Origin: Cognataquiflexum aquatile
GTDB taxonomy: Bacteria; Bacteroidota; Bacteroidia; Cytophagales; Cyclobacteriaceae
Reading direction: 5' to 3'
Assembly: GCF_003316845.1 (NCBI RefSeq)
Contig: NZ_QMIK01000001.1
Span: 496,001-560,000, forward strand
Length of the DNA stretch: 64,000 nt
Shown here: positions 47,052 through 56,772 of the stretch, in pieces
Layout of the letters: every line of letters begins with the position of its first letter
Position numbering within the stretch: position 1 is the first letter of the stretch
Notes under the pieces: generated by a model
What the model saw: only the letters and a program-made list of their open reading frames with translations
Databases searched by the model: none
What the model was told of the DNA's origin: nothing
Program-made: the position numbers and the translations under genes

Positions 47052-47555
47052 TTATGTTCCGACAACTTTAAGGTATTTCCTTTCAATATTGACCAAAAGA
47101 TTTTGGTTGATTCCGGGAATTCTGATGATAAAGTAATCTTTATTGCCTTTGTTGACGCATTCCCCTTTCATATTTTGGAGCGGCCCTCCCAAAATCTCCA
47201 CTTGCTCCCCGGCTTCGATATCGGAGCCATCGGTTTCGACAGCTACTCCGGTCTCTAGAATCCTCTTGATGGTCGCAATTTCTTCATCCCTGACAGTAGC
47301 GTGTTCACCCGAAAAATTAACAAACTTAACTGCTCCCGGTACCTGAAGTGATTCCCATAATTTTGCACGGTTGGTTTTAACAAAAACATACCCGTTGAAA
47401 AGCGCTTTTTGAACTTTCTTCTTCCTGTCGCTCCATTGTCTTAATTCCTCAATGATTGGCAAATAGACCTCAATACCCATTTCATCCAGTCTTTTGGCTA
47501 CTTTTTTCTCTGACCTCGAGGTAGTGTAAAGCACAAACCACTTTAATTCTGACAT
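47052..47555 (-). CDS. NusG-family transcription antiterminator (UpxY/RfaH-like)
   Basis: A 167-residue specialised NusG paralogue. The NGN domain spans about 1-100 (KWFVLYTTSRSEKKVAKRL, then LFNGYVFVKTNRAKLWES), and a KOW-like domain is at about 118-165 (AGEQVEILGGPLQNMKGECV). The YxFxK/N pattern and short length match UpxY/LoaP-type factors, which bind RNA polymerase at specific loci, usually at the head of polysaccharide operons. Here no such operon follows: the gene is convergent with xseB, with only 21 bp between stops, and its own upstream side holds the RND terminator. It is therefore an orphan acting at a distance. Confidence 0.92.
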   Translation of the reverse strand: MSELKWFVLYTTSRSEKKVAKRLDEMGIEVYLPIIEELRQWSDRKKKVQKALFNGYVFVKTNRAKLWESLQVPGAVKFVNFSGEHATVRDEEIATIKRILETGVAVETDGSDIEAGEQVEILGGPLQNMKGECVNKGNKDYFIIRIPGINQNLLVNIERKYLKVVGT

Positions 47556-47631
47556 ATAAAAATTGAATTTACGCCTGCAAAAATAAGGAATTTCAGGTCT
47601 TGGCAGCCATAACTTGTTCCTTAAAAAAATA

Positions 47632-47662
47632 AAAACCCCCGGAATATTACTCCGAGGGTTTT
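47632..47662 (-). terminator. terminator of the RND efflux operon
   Basis: AAACCCTCGGA pairs with TCCGGGGGTTT (one mismatch) around ATATTAC-like loop on the minus strand, followed by a TTTTTATTTTTTT run. It lies 27 bp past the RND stop at 47689. Confidence 0.85.
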
Positions 47663-47688
47663 AACATTTAAAAACCACCAACCTTTAT

Positions 47689-50600
47689 TTAATCATGCGA
47701 TTTCATTCTACGAATCAACATGTTTAATTTATCTGCCAATAAATACATGACAGGTACGACTACTAACGTCAAGAAGGTCGCAAAGGTTAGACCAAATATT
47801 ACTGTCCAAGCCATCGGTCCCCAAAACGCTGCATTATCTCCTCCAACATAAAACTGAGGATCGAATGAACTGAATAATGTAGCAAAATTGATATTCATAC
47901 CTATCGCCAATGGAACCAAACCCAGAACCGTAGTAATCGCTGTAAGCAATACCGGCCTTAATCTTGTTTTTCCTGCAAGGATTATACTTCCAAGCAGTTC
48001 ATTCAATGGAAGGAATTCCCCATCTGGAGTACCCAACTCTTCTCTCCTTCTTTGTCTAACCAAGTTGGTATAATCAATCAGTACAATGGCATTGTTGACC
48101 ACAACCCCTGCAAGGGAAATGATACCGATCCCCGTCATGATGACGACAAAGTCCATATTGAAGATAACCAAGCCCAAGAAAACACCGATGGTACTCAGCA
48201 CTACAGAGGCCATAATGATCAATGGCGTGGTCACTGAATTGAATTGGGCTACGATGATCAGGAATATCATAGCAATGGCAATGAACAAGGCATTCAGCAA
48301 GAATGCAGTAGATTTAGCCTGCTCTTCCTGCTCTCCTGTAAATTTCACCGTCACACCTTCCGGAATTTCATATTGGGCGACCAACTCTTTAAATTGGTTA
48401 TTGATCTCGGTAGGGTTATAGCCGTCGGTTACGTTTGAAAAGATGGTGATTACTTTGTTTAGGTCTTTTCTTTTCACAGAACCATAAGTCGAACCATATT
48501 GCAAATCAGCTACAGCCGAAATCGGAACTTCTTTTTTGTTTCCAAACTTGTCCCTAAAGCTGATTTTCTTATTGAGCAAAGAAGAAATATCATAACGGTA
48601 TTCGTCACTCAATCTGAGTTGGATAGGAAAATCCTCTTCTCCTTCTTTAAATCGTGATACCTCAAGGCCAAATAAGGCAGTCCGCAATTCATTGGCGATT
48701 GTGGCTGTAGAAAGCCCGAACCTTCTGGCATTTTCTCTGTCAATATTGAGAATCACCTCAGGACTTCCCATTTCAAGATCGGATTTCAATTCTTCAACTC
48801 CGGCAATGTTAGCAGATGCAAGGTCTTCCCTAAACTGCCCTGCAAAGCTTATCAATTGGTCGAAATCCTCACCACTCACCTCAATATTTACCGGTTTTCC
48901 AACCGGCGGGCCAGCTGTCTGTTTATTGACAGTCACCAAAACGCCGGGGTAAATTTCCACCAACTCACGAATTTCTTCCATGATTTTATTGGTATTGATG
49001 CCTTGGCGGTACTGGTATTCCAGAAAGCTGATAGTAATTTTTGCTTTATGGGGAGTATTGGCAATGCTCGGACCCATGGATTCATCACCCGTTCCTTCAC
49101 CTACCTGGGTGATTACAGACTCGATGATGGCACCATACGGTTCAAGCAGTTTCAATAAATCTCCTTCCATTTTATTCACCATAAATGAATTGGTAGCTTC
49201 CGTATCGGTTCCTATGGGATTTTCAATAAAGATATTGACCAATGCAGGTTGATTATCAGGAAAGAATAGAATTTTTGGAGCCCTGATTCCAAGGAGAACA
49301 ACAGAGAATACCAAAAGGAGGATTGTGCCGAAAAAGAAGAAGTAAGGATTTTTTCCCTTCAAGGCAAAAGCAAGAGTGGATTCATACGTGTTTTCCAACC
49401 AAACCAAAAACTCATTCTGGAACCACCTGATGGCACCCCGCAAGACAAAAACATTAAACACTGTTAAAATTGCCGCAAGCATAAGCAGGTTTGCAAAGGC
49501 TATCCAACCTGCTGTATATCCCCCTATAGCAATTAAGGCTAGGATTAGCGCCACTCTCAAAGGCTTTTTCTTTGACTTAACAATGTCCGCATTTTCGACT
49601 TTCATATAAACGAAAACCAACGCAGGGTTAACCACCAAAGCGACAAACAACGAAGCCGACAATACGATAATCAAGGTTATCGGGAGGTACTTCATGAACT
49701 CACCGATAAGATCATCCCAAAATGCCAAAGGAAGGAATGCTGCCAAGGTCGTTAAAGTGGAAGTTATGATTGGCCATGCCACTTCGCCCACACCTTCTTT
49801 AGTAGCCCGCATTGGTGATAATCCTTCAGACATCAAACGATAGACGTTTTCGACAACAACTATCCCATTATCCACCAACATTCCCAATGCAAGAATCAGG
49901 GCAAACAGAACCATCAGATTCAGGGATATTCCAAGCCAGTTTAAAATGAGGAAGGAAATAAACATTGACAATGGAATGGCAATACCCACAAAAAGAGCAT
50001 TTCTAAACCCAAGGAAAAACATCAGGATCAATACCACCAGGATTACCCCAAAGATGATACTGTTTTCCAGATCGGCTACCTGAGCTCTTGTGGTCTTGGA
50101 TTGGTCATTAGTAATGCTGATCTGTAAATCAGAAGGAAATCTAGAGGCCTTTGCATCTTGGATAATCTCTTTGATTTTATCAGATGCATCCAGGAGGTTT
50201 TCACCACTTCTTTTGATTACGTTGACAGTCAGAACAGGCAGTTTGTTACTTCTTGCATAACTGGTTCTTTCCTTGTAGGTATCTGTGACAGTGGCCACAT
50301 CACGGAGGTAAACAATCTTGTTTTCCTCGGTTTTGATGATGATGTCATTCAATTCATCGGGAGATTTGAATTCTCCGGTCACCCTCAAAGATCTTCTAAA
50401 ATCCCCTGAAAGAATATTTCCTCCGGAAATGGTAACGTTTTCTTGAGAAATCGCATCGGAAATATCACTGAATGATACTCCTAAAGCTTCCATCTTGTAA
50501 ATATCCGCATCTACACGGATTTCCCTTTCAATTGTTCCCCTTAGTTCTGCCTTAGAAATTTCCCCTAATTTTTCAATCTCATCTTCCAGATATTCCCCAT

Positions 50601-51108
50601 ATTTTTTCAATTCCTCTTCAGAATAATCTCCTGAAATATTGACGTTCATAATCGGAAAATCGGAAGTGTTTATTTCCAAAACATCAGGCTCTTGGTCAAG
50701 ATCTGTTGGAAGTCCGCCCTTGGATTTGTCTACAGCATCTTTTACATCTTGGATTGCTTTGGCAATCTCCACTCCCGGATTGAATTCCACCACTATAGAT
50801 GAAAAATCCTGAACAGAAGTGGAAGTGATGTTTTTGACGTTATTGAGCGATTTAAGCTCCTTTTCAATCGGTCTAGTAATCAGGTTTTCCATATCTACGG
50901 GAGAGTTTCCCGGATAGGTTGTACCGACATATACTGTAGGAATGATGATTTCAGGAAAACTCTCCTTAGGCATCGTTCTATAAGCCCCAAATCCCAATAT
51001 TGTGATGATGATCACAAGAATGAGCACGGAGATCTGATTGTCAACGGAAAAGGAACTGATTCCAAATTCCCTGATAACTCCTTTTTTCTTTTCTTCTATC
51101 TCTGCCAT
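47689..51108 (-). CDS. RND-family efflux pump inner-membrane protein (AcrB/CusA-like)
   Basis: A 1139-residue proton-driven transporter from the ATG at 51108 (MAEIEEKKKGVIREFGISSF); an ATG six codons upstream would overlap the adaptor stop. Twelve membrane segments in the usual 1+5 / 1+5 layout, with two large periplasmic loops. The fourth TM has LGMLVDNGIVVVENVYRLM carrying an Asp of the proton-relay position; a second internal half has GIISLAGVVVNNAIVLIDY. N-terminal PKESFPEIIIPTVYVGTTYP is typical. The C-terminal hydrophilic tail is short. Downstream member of the tetR-tolC-adaptor-RND operon. Substrate class (drug or metal) is not certain. Confidence 0.95.
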   Translation of the reverse strand: MAEIEEKKKGVIREFGISSFSVDNQISVLILVIIITILGFGAYRTMPKESFPEIIIPTVYVGTTYPGNSPVDMENLITRPIEKELKSLNNVKNITSTSVQDFSSIVVEFNPGVEIAKAIQDVKDAVDKSKGGLPTDLDQEPDVLEINTSDFPIMNVNISGDYSEEELKKYGEYLEDEIEKLGEISKAELRGTIEREIRVDADIYKMEALGVSFSDISDAISQENVTISGGNILSGDFRRSLRVTGEFKSPDELNDIIIKTEENKIVYLRDVATVTDTYKERTSYARSNKLPVLTVNVIKRSGENLLDASDKIKEIIQDAKASRFPSDLQISITNDQSKTTRAQVADLENSIIFGVILVVLILMFFLGFRNALFVGIAIPLSMFISFLILNWLGISLNLMVLFALILALGMLVDNGIVVVENVYRLMSEGLSPMRATKEGVGEVAWPIITSTLTTLAAFLPLAFWDDLIGEFMKYLPITLIIVLSASLFVALVVNPALVFVYMKVENADIVKSKKKPLRVALILALIAIGGYTAGWIAFANLLMLAAILTVFNVFVLRGAIRWFQNEFLVWLENTYESTLAFALKGKNPYFFFFGTILLLVFSVVLLGIRAPKILFFPDNQPALVNIFIENPIGTDTEATNSFMVNKMEGDLLKLLEPYGAIIESVITQVGEGTGDESMGPSIANTPHKAKITISFLEYQYRQGINTNKIMEEIRELVEIYPGVLVTVNKQTAGPPVGKPVNIEVSGEDFDQLISFAGQFREDLASANIAGVEELKSDLEMGSPEVILNIDRENARRFGLSTATIANELRTALFGLEVSRFKEGEEDFPIQLRLSDEYRYDISSLLNKKISFRDKFGNKKEVPISAVADLQYGSTYGSVKRKDLNKVITIFSNVTDGYNPTEINNQFKELVAQYEIPEGVTVKFTGEQEEQAKSTAFLLNALFIAIAMIFLIIVAQFNSVTTPLIIMASVVLSTIGVFLGLVIFNMDFVVIMTGIGIISLAGVVVNNAIVLIDYTNLVRQRRREELGTPDGEFLPLNELLGSIILAGKTRLRPVLLTAITTVLGLVPLAIGMNINFATLFSSFDPQFYVGGDNAAFWGPMAWTVIFGLTFATFLTLVVVPVMYLLADKLNMLIRRMKSHD

Positions 51109-51115
51109 AACAAAA

Positions 51116-52243
51116 TTACTTGGCAATGTTTACAACAAAATTATCACCCACTTCTCTGAACCCTTTGTCTATCAGGACTTCTGTACCTGTCAAACCTTCC
51201 AATACTTCAGTCACCTCTTTGTAGGTTTTTCCTCTTTTGATATACCTTTTCTTACTCAGGCTTTCATCCACCGTAAAAACATAATCACCTTTGTTGTCCT
51301 GAAGGATCAGGTAATTGGGTACAGTTACAGCAGTTTTGTTTTCATAATCCATGATTTTGATTACTGAGATCATGTTTGGCTTCAAAAATTCCAAAGAAGG
51401 AACAGCGATTTCAACCTTAAATGTCCTGTTATTAGGATTGATGATAGCTCCTACTGAGCTAATCTTTGCCCTGAGGTCTTTTTCCACTGAAGGAAAACTA
51501 ACCTCAACCGAATCACCTCTTTGAATCAACCCTACATACTTTTCAGAAATATCAGCCTCAATAAACAGGTCACTGTCACCTACAAACTGAAACATAGGCA
51601 CACCCGGCTGAACCAATTCACCCAATCTTACCTGAACAGTTTCTACCGTACCGTTGAATGGCGCTCTCACCAAAGTTTTTGATTGTTGGGTCTTCAGCGA
51701 AGCGAGATTGGCTTCTAGCGTTTCTTTCCTGTTTTTTGATTCCAAATATTGGATTTCAGTACCAATCTGTTGCTTCCATAACCTGTCCTGCTTATCAAAA
51801 AGAATTTTCGCCAACTCAAGCTGTTTTTCAACTTCGTCAATATTTCTAAGGATAGTCTCTGCATCTATTTTGGCCAAAATCTGACCTTTACTTACCCTCA
51901 TTCCTTCTACAGCTGTGATTTCTTGGATTCTACCCAAAACCTCACCTGATATACTGACATTTTTCTTGGATAAAACCGATCCTGTGACTTCGACGAAATG
52001 CTCAAAATGCTTTTTTTCAACTTTGGTTGTCGAAATCAGAATGGATTTCCTGTTTTCTTTAGCAAACTCAGGATCCAAAACCGCAATTTCTTTTTCCAAG
52101 GTTTCTATCGATGTCCTGAGACTGGCAGCATCAGCCTTCATTTTAGCCAATTCTTCTTTTTTGATACTGATCTCATCTTTGGGGCCACATGAAGCAGCCA
52201 AAACCAAAATGGTGATGATTAAAAAGGGAAAATTCGTTTTCAT
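51116..52243 (-). CDS. RND efflux adaptor lipoprotein (membrane-fusion protein)
   Basis: A 375-residue periplasmic adaptor. The signal is a lipobox start (MKTNFPFLIITILVLAASCG, Cys19), so it is lipid-anchored. An N-terminal coiled-coil stretch (KKEELAKMKADAASLRTSIE, about 28-58) precedes the first lipoyl half (EVLGRIQEITAVEGMRVSKG); the main hairpin follows (about 115-180), then RAPFNGTVETVQVRLGELVQ, a beta barrel and C-terminal domain with EGLTGTEVLIDKGFREVGDN. The extra coiled coil before the lipoyl domain is unusual. It ends 7 bp before the RND start. Confidence 0.94.
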   Translation of the reverse strand: MKTNFPFLIITILVLAASCGPKDEISIKKEELAKMKADAASLRTSIETLEKEIAVLDPEFAKENRKSILISTTKVEKKHFEHFVEVTGSVLSKKNVSISGEVLGRIQEITAVEGMRVSKGQILAKIDAETILRNIDEVEKQLELAKILFDKQDRLWKQQIGTEIQYLESKNRKETLEANLASLKTQQSKTLVRAPFNGTVETVQVRLGELVQPGVPMFQFVGDSDLFIEADISEKYVGLIQRGDSVEVSFPSVEKDLRAKISSVGAIINPNNRTFKVEIAVPSLEFLKPNMISVIKIMDYENKTAVTVPNYLILQDNKGDYVFTVDESLSKKRYIKRGKTYKEVTEVLEGLTGTEVLIDKGFREVGDNFVVNIAK

Positions 52244-52272
52244 ATTTTCTGTATGTTTTTTCTTTTGATAAA

Positions 52273-53631
52273 TTATAATAAACCCAATGCTTTTTCCAGA
52301 TCCACTTTGGCTATCAAAGCATCATAAAGCGCTGAGAAATAGTTTGTTTCGGCATCCTTCAGGGCTGAATCCGCTTCTACTACTTCAAGGTTTGAACCAA
52401 CACCTTCATCGTACTTGATTTTTGCCATCCTGAAAACCTCCAAAGCAAGTTCCCTGTTTTCTTGCTGTACCTTAAATGCCTGTAAGTTATTCTCAAGGTT
52501 TGTTCTTGCCTGGAATTTTTCTACCTCAATATTGCTTTCAAGAAACAGTTTTTGGTTTTCCAATTGGCTCATCTGTGCCCGTTTTTGCTGGATCTGTGAG
52601 CTTTTCAACAAACCGTCAAAAATCGGGATGCTCAGTCTAAACCCGATGAACGCACCCGTAAACCACCTGTCGCTTTCCCAAATCAAACCTGTGGACTGCG
52701 CGGCGGCATTCCTCTGGTATTGGCCAAAAAAATCAAGATTTGGAATATACTGTGAGGTGGTGTATTTGATATCCAACCCAACTAAATCAATGTTGGTATT
52801 GATCTGATCCATTTCTACCCGGCGGGTACCTTCAAATGCAAACAATTCATTGATTTCCTGAGGGCTATTAAGGTCTGCAAGACTCTCACTCAAAATAATG
52901 TCAAACTCCATAGGTAGACCCATTTGGAGTTTCAAAAGCTGGATGCTGATATCGCGTGCAGCTTTGACCCTATCCATTTCTGTTATCAAATTATTTCGCT
53001 GAACTTTAATCCTGGAAACATCAATTTTTTCAGAAAAACCAGCTTCAAACAATGCCTGTGTTTCTTTTAACAATGTGTCTAATCTTCCAAGATTGGCTCC
53101 GATCAAAATACTTCTCTGTTCATTGACCAAGACTGAGAAATAGGCCTTTTTGATCGTTTCCTTGACATCGATTTCACTTTTCTCCTTGTCAAATTCTGTC
53201 AACATCTTATAAGTACGGGCGGCTTTTAGACCCACAAAATAAGATCCGTCAAAAATCATCTGGTTGAGTTGTACGACCAATGCCGAGCTATAATTCACAC
53301 CAAATCTTAATGGAAGTACATCCGAATCAATATCCGGCTGTTGAAATCCTCCTTCGTTTGGCACGAAAACAATTGGAATGGCGGCATTGTGCGTGATGTC
53401 GTAGCTACCAGTTACCTGGGGTAAGCCCGCTGACCGGCGTTCTACAATCTGAGCTTTGGCAATCATGGTTTCCAACTGTGCGTTTTTGGCATCGACGTTG
53501 TTTTCCAGGGCGTACCGCAAGCTTTCTTCAAGTGTCAACTGCAGGACCTTTTCCGATTGGGCATGTCCCTCAATCAACATAGCAAAAAGGAATATCCCTA
53601 CTCCCAAGAGCTTTTTGGCTGTGGTTTTCAT
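52273..53631 (-). CDS. TolC-family outer-membrane efflux protein
   Basis: A 452-residue outer-membrane channel subunit with a cleaved signal peptide (MKTTAKKLLGVGIFLFAMLI…GHAQ). Two OEP repeats are seen: LTLEESLRYALENNVDAKNA at the start and TRVEMDQINTNIDLVGL… with IPNLDFFGQYQRNAAAQ in the second half, and long coiled-coil helices between (ALKDAETNYFSALYDALIAK at the C-terminus). It should form the trimeric exit duct for the adjacent RND pump. It begins in a 4-bp overlap with the TetR gene (53628-53631) and is followed by the adaptor 29 bp later. Confidence 0.95.
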   Translation of the reverse strand: MKTTAKKLLGVGIFLFAMLIEGHAQSEKVLQLTLEESLRYALENNVDAKNAQLETMIAKAQIVERRSAGLPQVTGSYDITHNAAIPIVFVPNEGGFQQPDIDSDVLPLRFGVNYSSALVVQLNQMIFDGSYFVGLKAARTYKMLTEFDKEKSEIDVKETIKKAYFSVLVNEQRSILIGANLGRLDTLLKETQALFEAGFSEKIDVSRIKVQRNNLITEMDRVKAARDISIQLLKLQMGLPMEFDIILSESLADLNSPQEINELFAFEGTRRVEMDQINTNIDLVGLDIKYTTSQYIPNLDFFGQYQRNAAAQSTGLIWESDRWFTGAFIGFRLSIPIFDGLLKSSQIQQKRAQMSQLENQKLFLESNIEVEKFQARTNLENNLQAFKVQQENRELALEVFRMAKIKYDEGVGSNLEVVEADSALKDAETNYFSALYDALIAKVDLEKALGLL

Positions 53632-54245
53632 TGGTTTTCGTTTTTCTGTTTTAAGTATGCTTCTCTTCCTTTTTCTGTAAAAATTCCATATAGAAAGTGT
53701 TCGAAAATTTCTATCTGCAAATCGACCATATTGTATTTTGATGGAGGAAATTTGATGGGGTCAAAAGTGATCATCATCTGTTCCATTCTTAGCAAAGCGA
53801 TAATTTCATTGTTGATCTCGGGTCTAAAAAAACCCTCTTCTTTTCCTTTCACCAAAACAGCTTCTACTTCCTTTACAATGTGACTGTGCTTAAAATCTTC
53901 AAACAACTGCCAACATTGTGGAAAATAACGCTGAAGTTCATTCATGACCAAAGGATTGATATCTGCAAATCGCTTTCTCATATAAGTGGAAAGTCCCACA
54001 AGATGCTCAATAGTACCATCGGTGAGTTTGGGAAATGTCTCCATCATGCATTTGTCATGCTCCAATGAGGCGGCGAAAGTCTCAAACACCAAGTGGTTTT
54101 TATCGGTAAATTCCTGATAAATGGTTTTCTTGGACATTCCAGCCTGACGTGCGATGTCGTCCATTGTCACTGACCTAATGCCAAATCGCATAAACTGTTC
54201 GGCAGCTGTTTCAATTATCTTATTTCTTGTCTCCAAATTTTCCAT
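53628..54245 (-). CDS. TetR-family regulator of the efflux operon
   Basis: A 205-residue TetR protein. HTH: SVTMDDIARQAGMSKKTIYQ, followed by EFTDKNHL; the rest is the helical ligand domain. It is the first gene of the tetR-tolC-adaptor-RND operon and overlaps tolC by 4 bp, so it probably represses its own operon and responds to a pump substrate, as is usual for this arrangement. Start ATG at 54245. The operator should lie in the A/T-rich region 54246-54400. Confidence 0.93.
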   Translation of the reverse strand: MENLETRNKIIETAAEQFMRFGIRSVTMDDIARQAGMSKKTIYQEFTDKNHLVFETFAASLEHDKCMMETFPKLTDGTIEHLVGLSTYMRKRFADINPLVMNELQRYFPQCWQLFEDFKHSHIVKEVEAVLVKGKEEGFFRPEINNEIIALLRMEQMMITFDPIKFPPSKYNMVDLQIEIFEHFLYGIFTEKGREAYLKQKNENQ

Positions 54246-54401
54246 AATTAGATGACAAAACTCAGGAAACTATTTGAAAGTTCAAAGTTTCTAAAGTTTT
54301 TTATAAAATATTATTTTGATAAATAGATTAATATTAACTTAATAATATATTTAATTTTGATTTTCTACTATTATCAATATATTATGTCAAAAAAGCTTAA
54401 T

Positions 54402-54435
54402 TTTGAAAATTAATAATTCACAAAAGTTACCTTTG
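54402..54435 (+). promoter_or_regulatory. candidate promoter of the alpha/beta hydrolase gene
   Basis: TACCTTTG (54428-54435) matches the TAnnTTTG -7 consensus exactly; TTTG (54402-54405) is 22 bp upstream, slightly longer than the usual 19-21. The start codon is 26 bp after the -7 element. Confidence 0.5.
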
Positions 54436-54460
54436 TTTATATTTTATTTTAAATCAAAAA

Positions 54461-55282
54461 ATGGAATTTCTTGAGACCAGTTTTGGTCATTTGGCATACA
54501 AAAAACATGGGAGCGGTAAGAATATCCACCTGCTTTTTCATGGATTTGGCCAAAACATGAAAGCTTATGATTCATTTTTAACCTTAAGAAAGGAATCGGA
54601 CTGTTATATTGTATTTGACATGTTCTACCATGGGCAAAGCAGCTGGAAATCGGTAAATCAAAAATTGACTAAAGAGATCTGGAGAGAAATCATGGTTCTG
54701 TTGATGGAAAAAGAAAATTTCGAAAAATTCCATCTCGTCGGTTACAGCATGGGTGGCAAATTTTGCCTCATCACATATGAACTCTTTCCAAACTTTGTAA
54801 AGTCACTGCTTCTGATGGCGCCTGATGGGATCAAAACAGGCTTTTGGTACAACATGGCCACTTTCCCGGGATTTCTCAACAAGCTCTTCAAACATGTGGT
54901 TTTCCATCCTGAAAGGTTTTTCAGGACAATGGATTTTTTCCATGGACTCGGACTGCTCCAAAACAGCCTCATCAAATTTGTAAAATCCCAAATGGGCACC
55001 CGAACAATGAGAGCGCAGGTATATTTTACCTGGAATGTTTTCAAACCCCTCAAGCCCGATTTGGGTCAAATCATAAAGATGATTCGGTTGAACCAAACTC
55101 CAATATTCCTCTTTACAGGAGCTTATGACAAAATGATCACTTCTGAAAATCTAAGCAGATTCAGTTCAAAAATCCCCCATATATCCCTACATGAACTGAA
55201 TTCAGGTCATAATTCCTTGATTGTAGAAACTTCCATTTTTCTCGCAACCAACGGAACACACTTAGGATTTTATAATCGTTGA
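54461..55282 (+). CDS. alpha/beta hydrolase
   Basis: A 273-residue alpha/beta-hydrolase. Oxyanion region LLFHGFGQNMKAYDSF, nucleophile elbow GYSMGGK with Ser96, acid in FTGAYDKM and catalytic His in LNSGHNSLI give a complete triad. The cap (about 115-190) is helical and basic. Probable cytoplasmic carboxyl-ester hydrolase; substrate unknown. It is a single gene between the TetR operon (divergent) and a strong terminator. It does not contain the extra motifs of haloperoxidases or epoxide hydrolases. Confidence 0.9.
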   Translation: MEFLETSFGHLAYKKHGSGKNIHLLFHGFGQNMKAYDSFLTLRKESDCYIVFDMFYHGQSSWKSVNQKLTKEIWREIMVLLMEKENFEKFHLVGYSMGGKFCLITYELFPNFVKSLLLMAPDGIKTGFWYNMATFPGFLNKLFKHVVFHPERFFRTMDFFHGLGLLQNSLIKFVKSQMGTRTMRAQVYFTWNVFKPLKPDLGQIIKMIRLNQTPIFLFTGAYDKMITSENLSRFSSKIPHISLHELNSGHNSLIVETSIFLATNGTHLGFYNR

Positions 55283-55329
55283 AAAAAATTTTAAGGATAG
55301 GGATTTTAAGAAAAACTTCCAAAAACAAC

Positions 55330-55360
55330 AAAAGCGGCGAGATCGCCGCTTTTGTCTTTT
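55330..55360. terminator. bidirectional terminator between convergent genes
   Basis: AAAAGCGGCG (55330-55339) pairs with CGCCGCTTTT (55344-55353) over AGAT, a near-perfect stem with A and T runs on both sides, serving the hydrolase (ends 55282) and the S41 protease (ends 55386). Confidence 0.9.
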
Positions 55361-55385
55361 ATACCTACAAAATAAATTCAAGATA

Positions 55386-56720
55386 TCAATACATTGGAAA
55401 CTCCTTCATCAACCCCTCAAATGCATCTATCATTTCCCACTTTGGTTTGAAAGAAGTGTCTCTCATTCTTGCATTTACAGCGCCGCTTTCAATAAATTCC
55501 AATGCGGCCTTTAATCTCTTTTCTTCTTTGTCATCCCAATTTTTCGCCGGATCATCTCCTACCGCAAAATTGACAGGGAAACCATCAAAATATTCTGCCC
55601 TGCCCTCTGAATTGGCTATGGCAAAGGTAATCGGCACCAATTCCACATTGTTGCTGCTTAGGTTCCTGTTGAAACTTGATAATGGGAATGAGCCGACAGG
55701 CTTACCATAGGTATTGTCCCCTATCAAAACCAAGTCCATGTATGGTTCAAGACAATTGACCAATAACTCGGAAGCAGAGGCTGACCCTCTTGAGGTGATA
55801 AAAATCACCCTGTCAAGGTTGAGGTTCCCTTTTTTGGAGAAATTGACAGTTCTGTTATTTGAAAATTTGTTTCCGTTGTGTTTGTTGGTATACATCACTC
55901 TTCCATTGACTAAGGCCGGAGCGATATAATTCAAAATCTGCTCAGTCACAGCTACGGATCCTCCGCCATTGTACCTCAAGTCAATAATCAGTTCATTGAT
56001 ACCTTCAGCAATAAAGTAATTGAATAAATCCTCCACTTCCTGACTTCTGGTCGGACTAAGTCCTGCTGTTGCCTTGAAACTTTGATATACCCAATGACCA
56101 ACTTTTTTTGCACCTACTTCATAGACATTTTTATACAGTACTGAATTGGTTTGAAATGCCCCTTTTTGGATTGTGCGGGTAGTTTCTGTACCATCCGGCA
56201 ACTTGAACTTGAAAGTATTCGTCACCCCTACCTGATTTGCACCAAGATTAAATGAATAACTTCCTGTACTGGTTTTGTAATCAGAAATGGGTTTGTTGTT
56301 GATTTCAACTATCTGCCAACCTCTTTTCCATCCGTCTTTTCCTGCCGGGCCTTCGTCAAAAACAAAAGCAACAAACAACTTTTCATCCTTATCAAAGGCA
56401 AAGCTAAAACCGTGGGCACCTGAAGCCTGGCCTGTAAATGCTGCATCAAACTCCGCCTTCGTTGTCAGATAAGACCACCTGTCCAAAGGTTTGAACATCA
56501 ACTCATCCAAAACAGCTTGATTGGAAGCAAATTTTGTGACATCCAATGTCTGCGGCAGTTCGCCTTCCCAATAATACCATTCCTTCATGGAATCGAAAAT
56601 TGCTTTTTTAACAACATCTTCCACTACAACGGGGACTTGTTCCTCCTCTGGGTTACAGGAAAGAAACAAAATGGCTGAGGTCATCAGCATTCCCAAAACG
56701 GATAATCTTACTTTGAACAT
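55386..56720 (-). CDS. S41-family (C-terminal processing-like) protease lipoprotein
   Basis: A 444-residue exported protease. Residues 1-22 are a lipoprotein signal ending LFLSC (Cys22). A PDZ-like stretch with substrate-binding (AHGFSFAFDKD… GWKRGWQIVEINNKPIS) precedes the catalytic domain: Ser315 in RGSASASE and Lys340 in TYGKPVG, the Ser/Lys dyad spaced as in Tsp. A conserved LIIDLRYNGGGS lies at about 246. It resembles small Bacteroidota S41 proteins that cleave unknown periplasmic or surface targets. It has its own transcript with the terminator at 55330; the Dabb gene upstream is 52 bp away. Confidence 0.93.
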   Translation of the reverse strand: MFKVRLSVLGMLMTSAILFLSCNPEEEQVPVVVEDVVKKAIFDSMKEWYYWEGELPQTLDVTKFASNQAVLDELMFKPLDRWSYLTTKAEFDAAFTGQASGAHGFSFAFDKDEKLFVAFVFDEGPAGKDGWKRGWQIVEINNKPISDYKTSTGSYSFNLGANQVGVTNTFKFKLPDGTETTRTIQKGAFQTNSVLYKNVYEVGAKKVGHWVYQSFKATAGLSPTRSQEVEDLFNYFIAEGINELIIDLRYNGGGSVAVTEQILNYIAPALVNGRVMYTNKHNGNKFSNNRTVNFSKKGNLNLDRVIFITSRGSASASELLVNCLEPYMDLVLIGDNTYGKPVGSFPLSSFNRNLSSNNVELVPITFAIANSEGRAEYFDGFPVNFAVGDDPAKNWDDKEEKRLKAALEFIESGAVNARMRDTSFKPKWEMIDAFEGLMKEFPMY

Positions 56721-56772
56721 AAGCTTTCTTAAGGTGATTTCTTCGGTATACGTAATTCAGGACCAAAATGGT

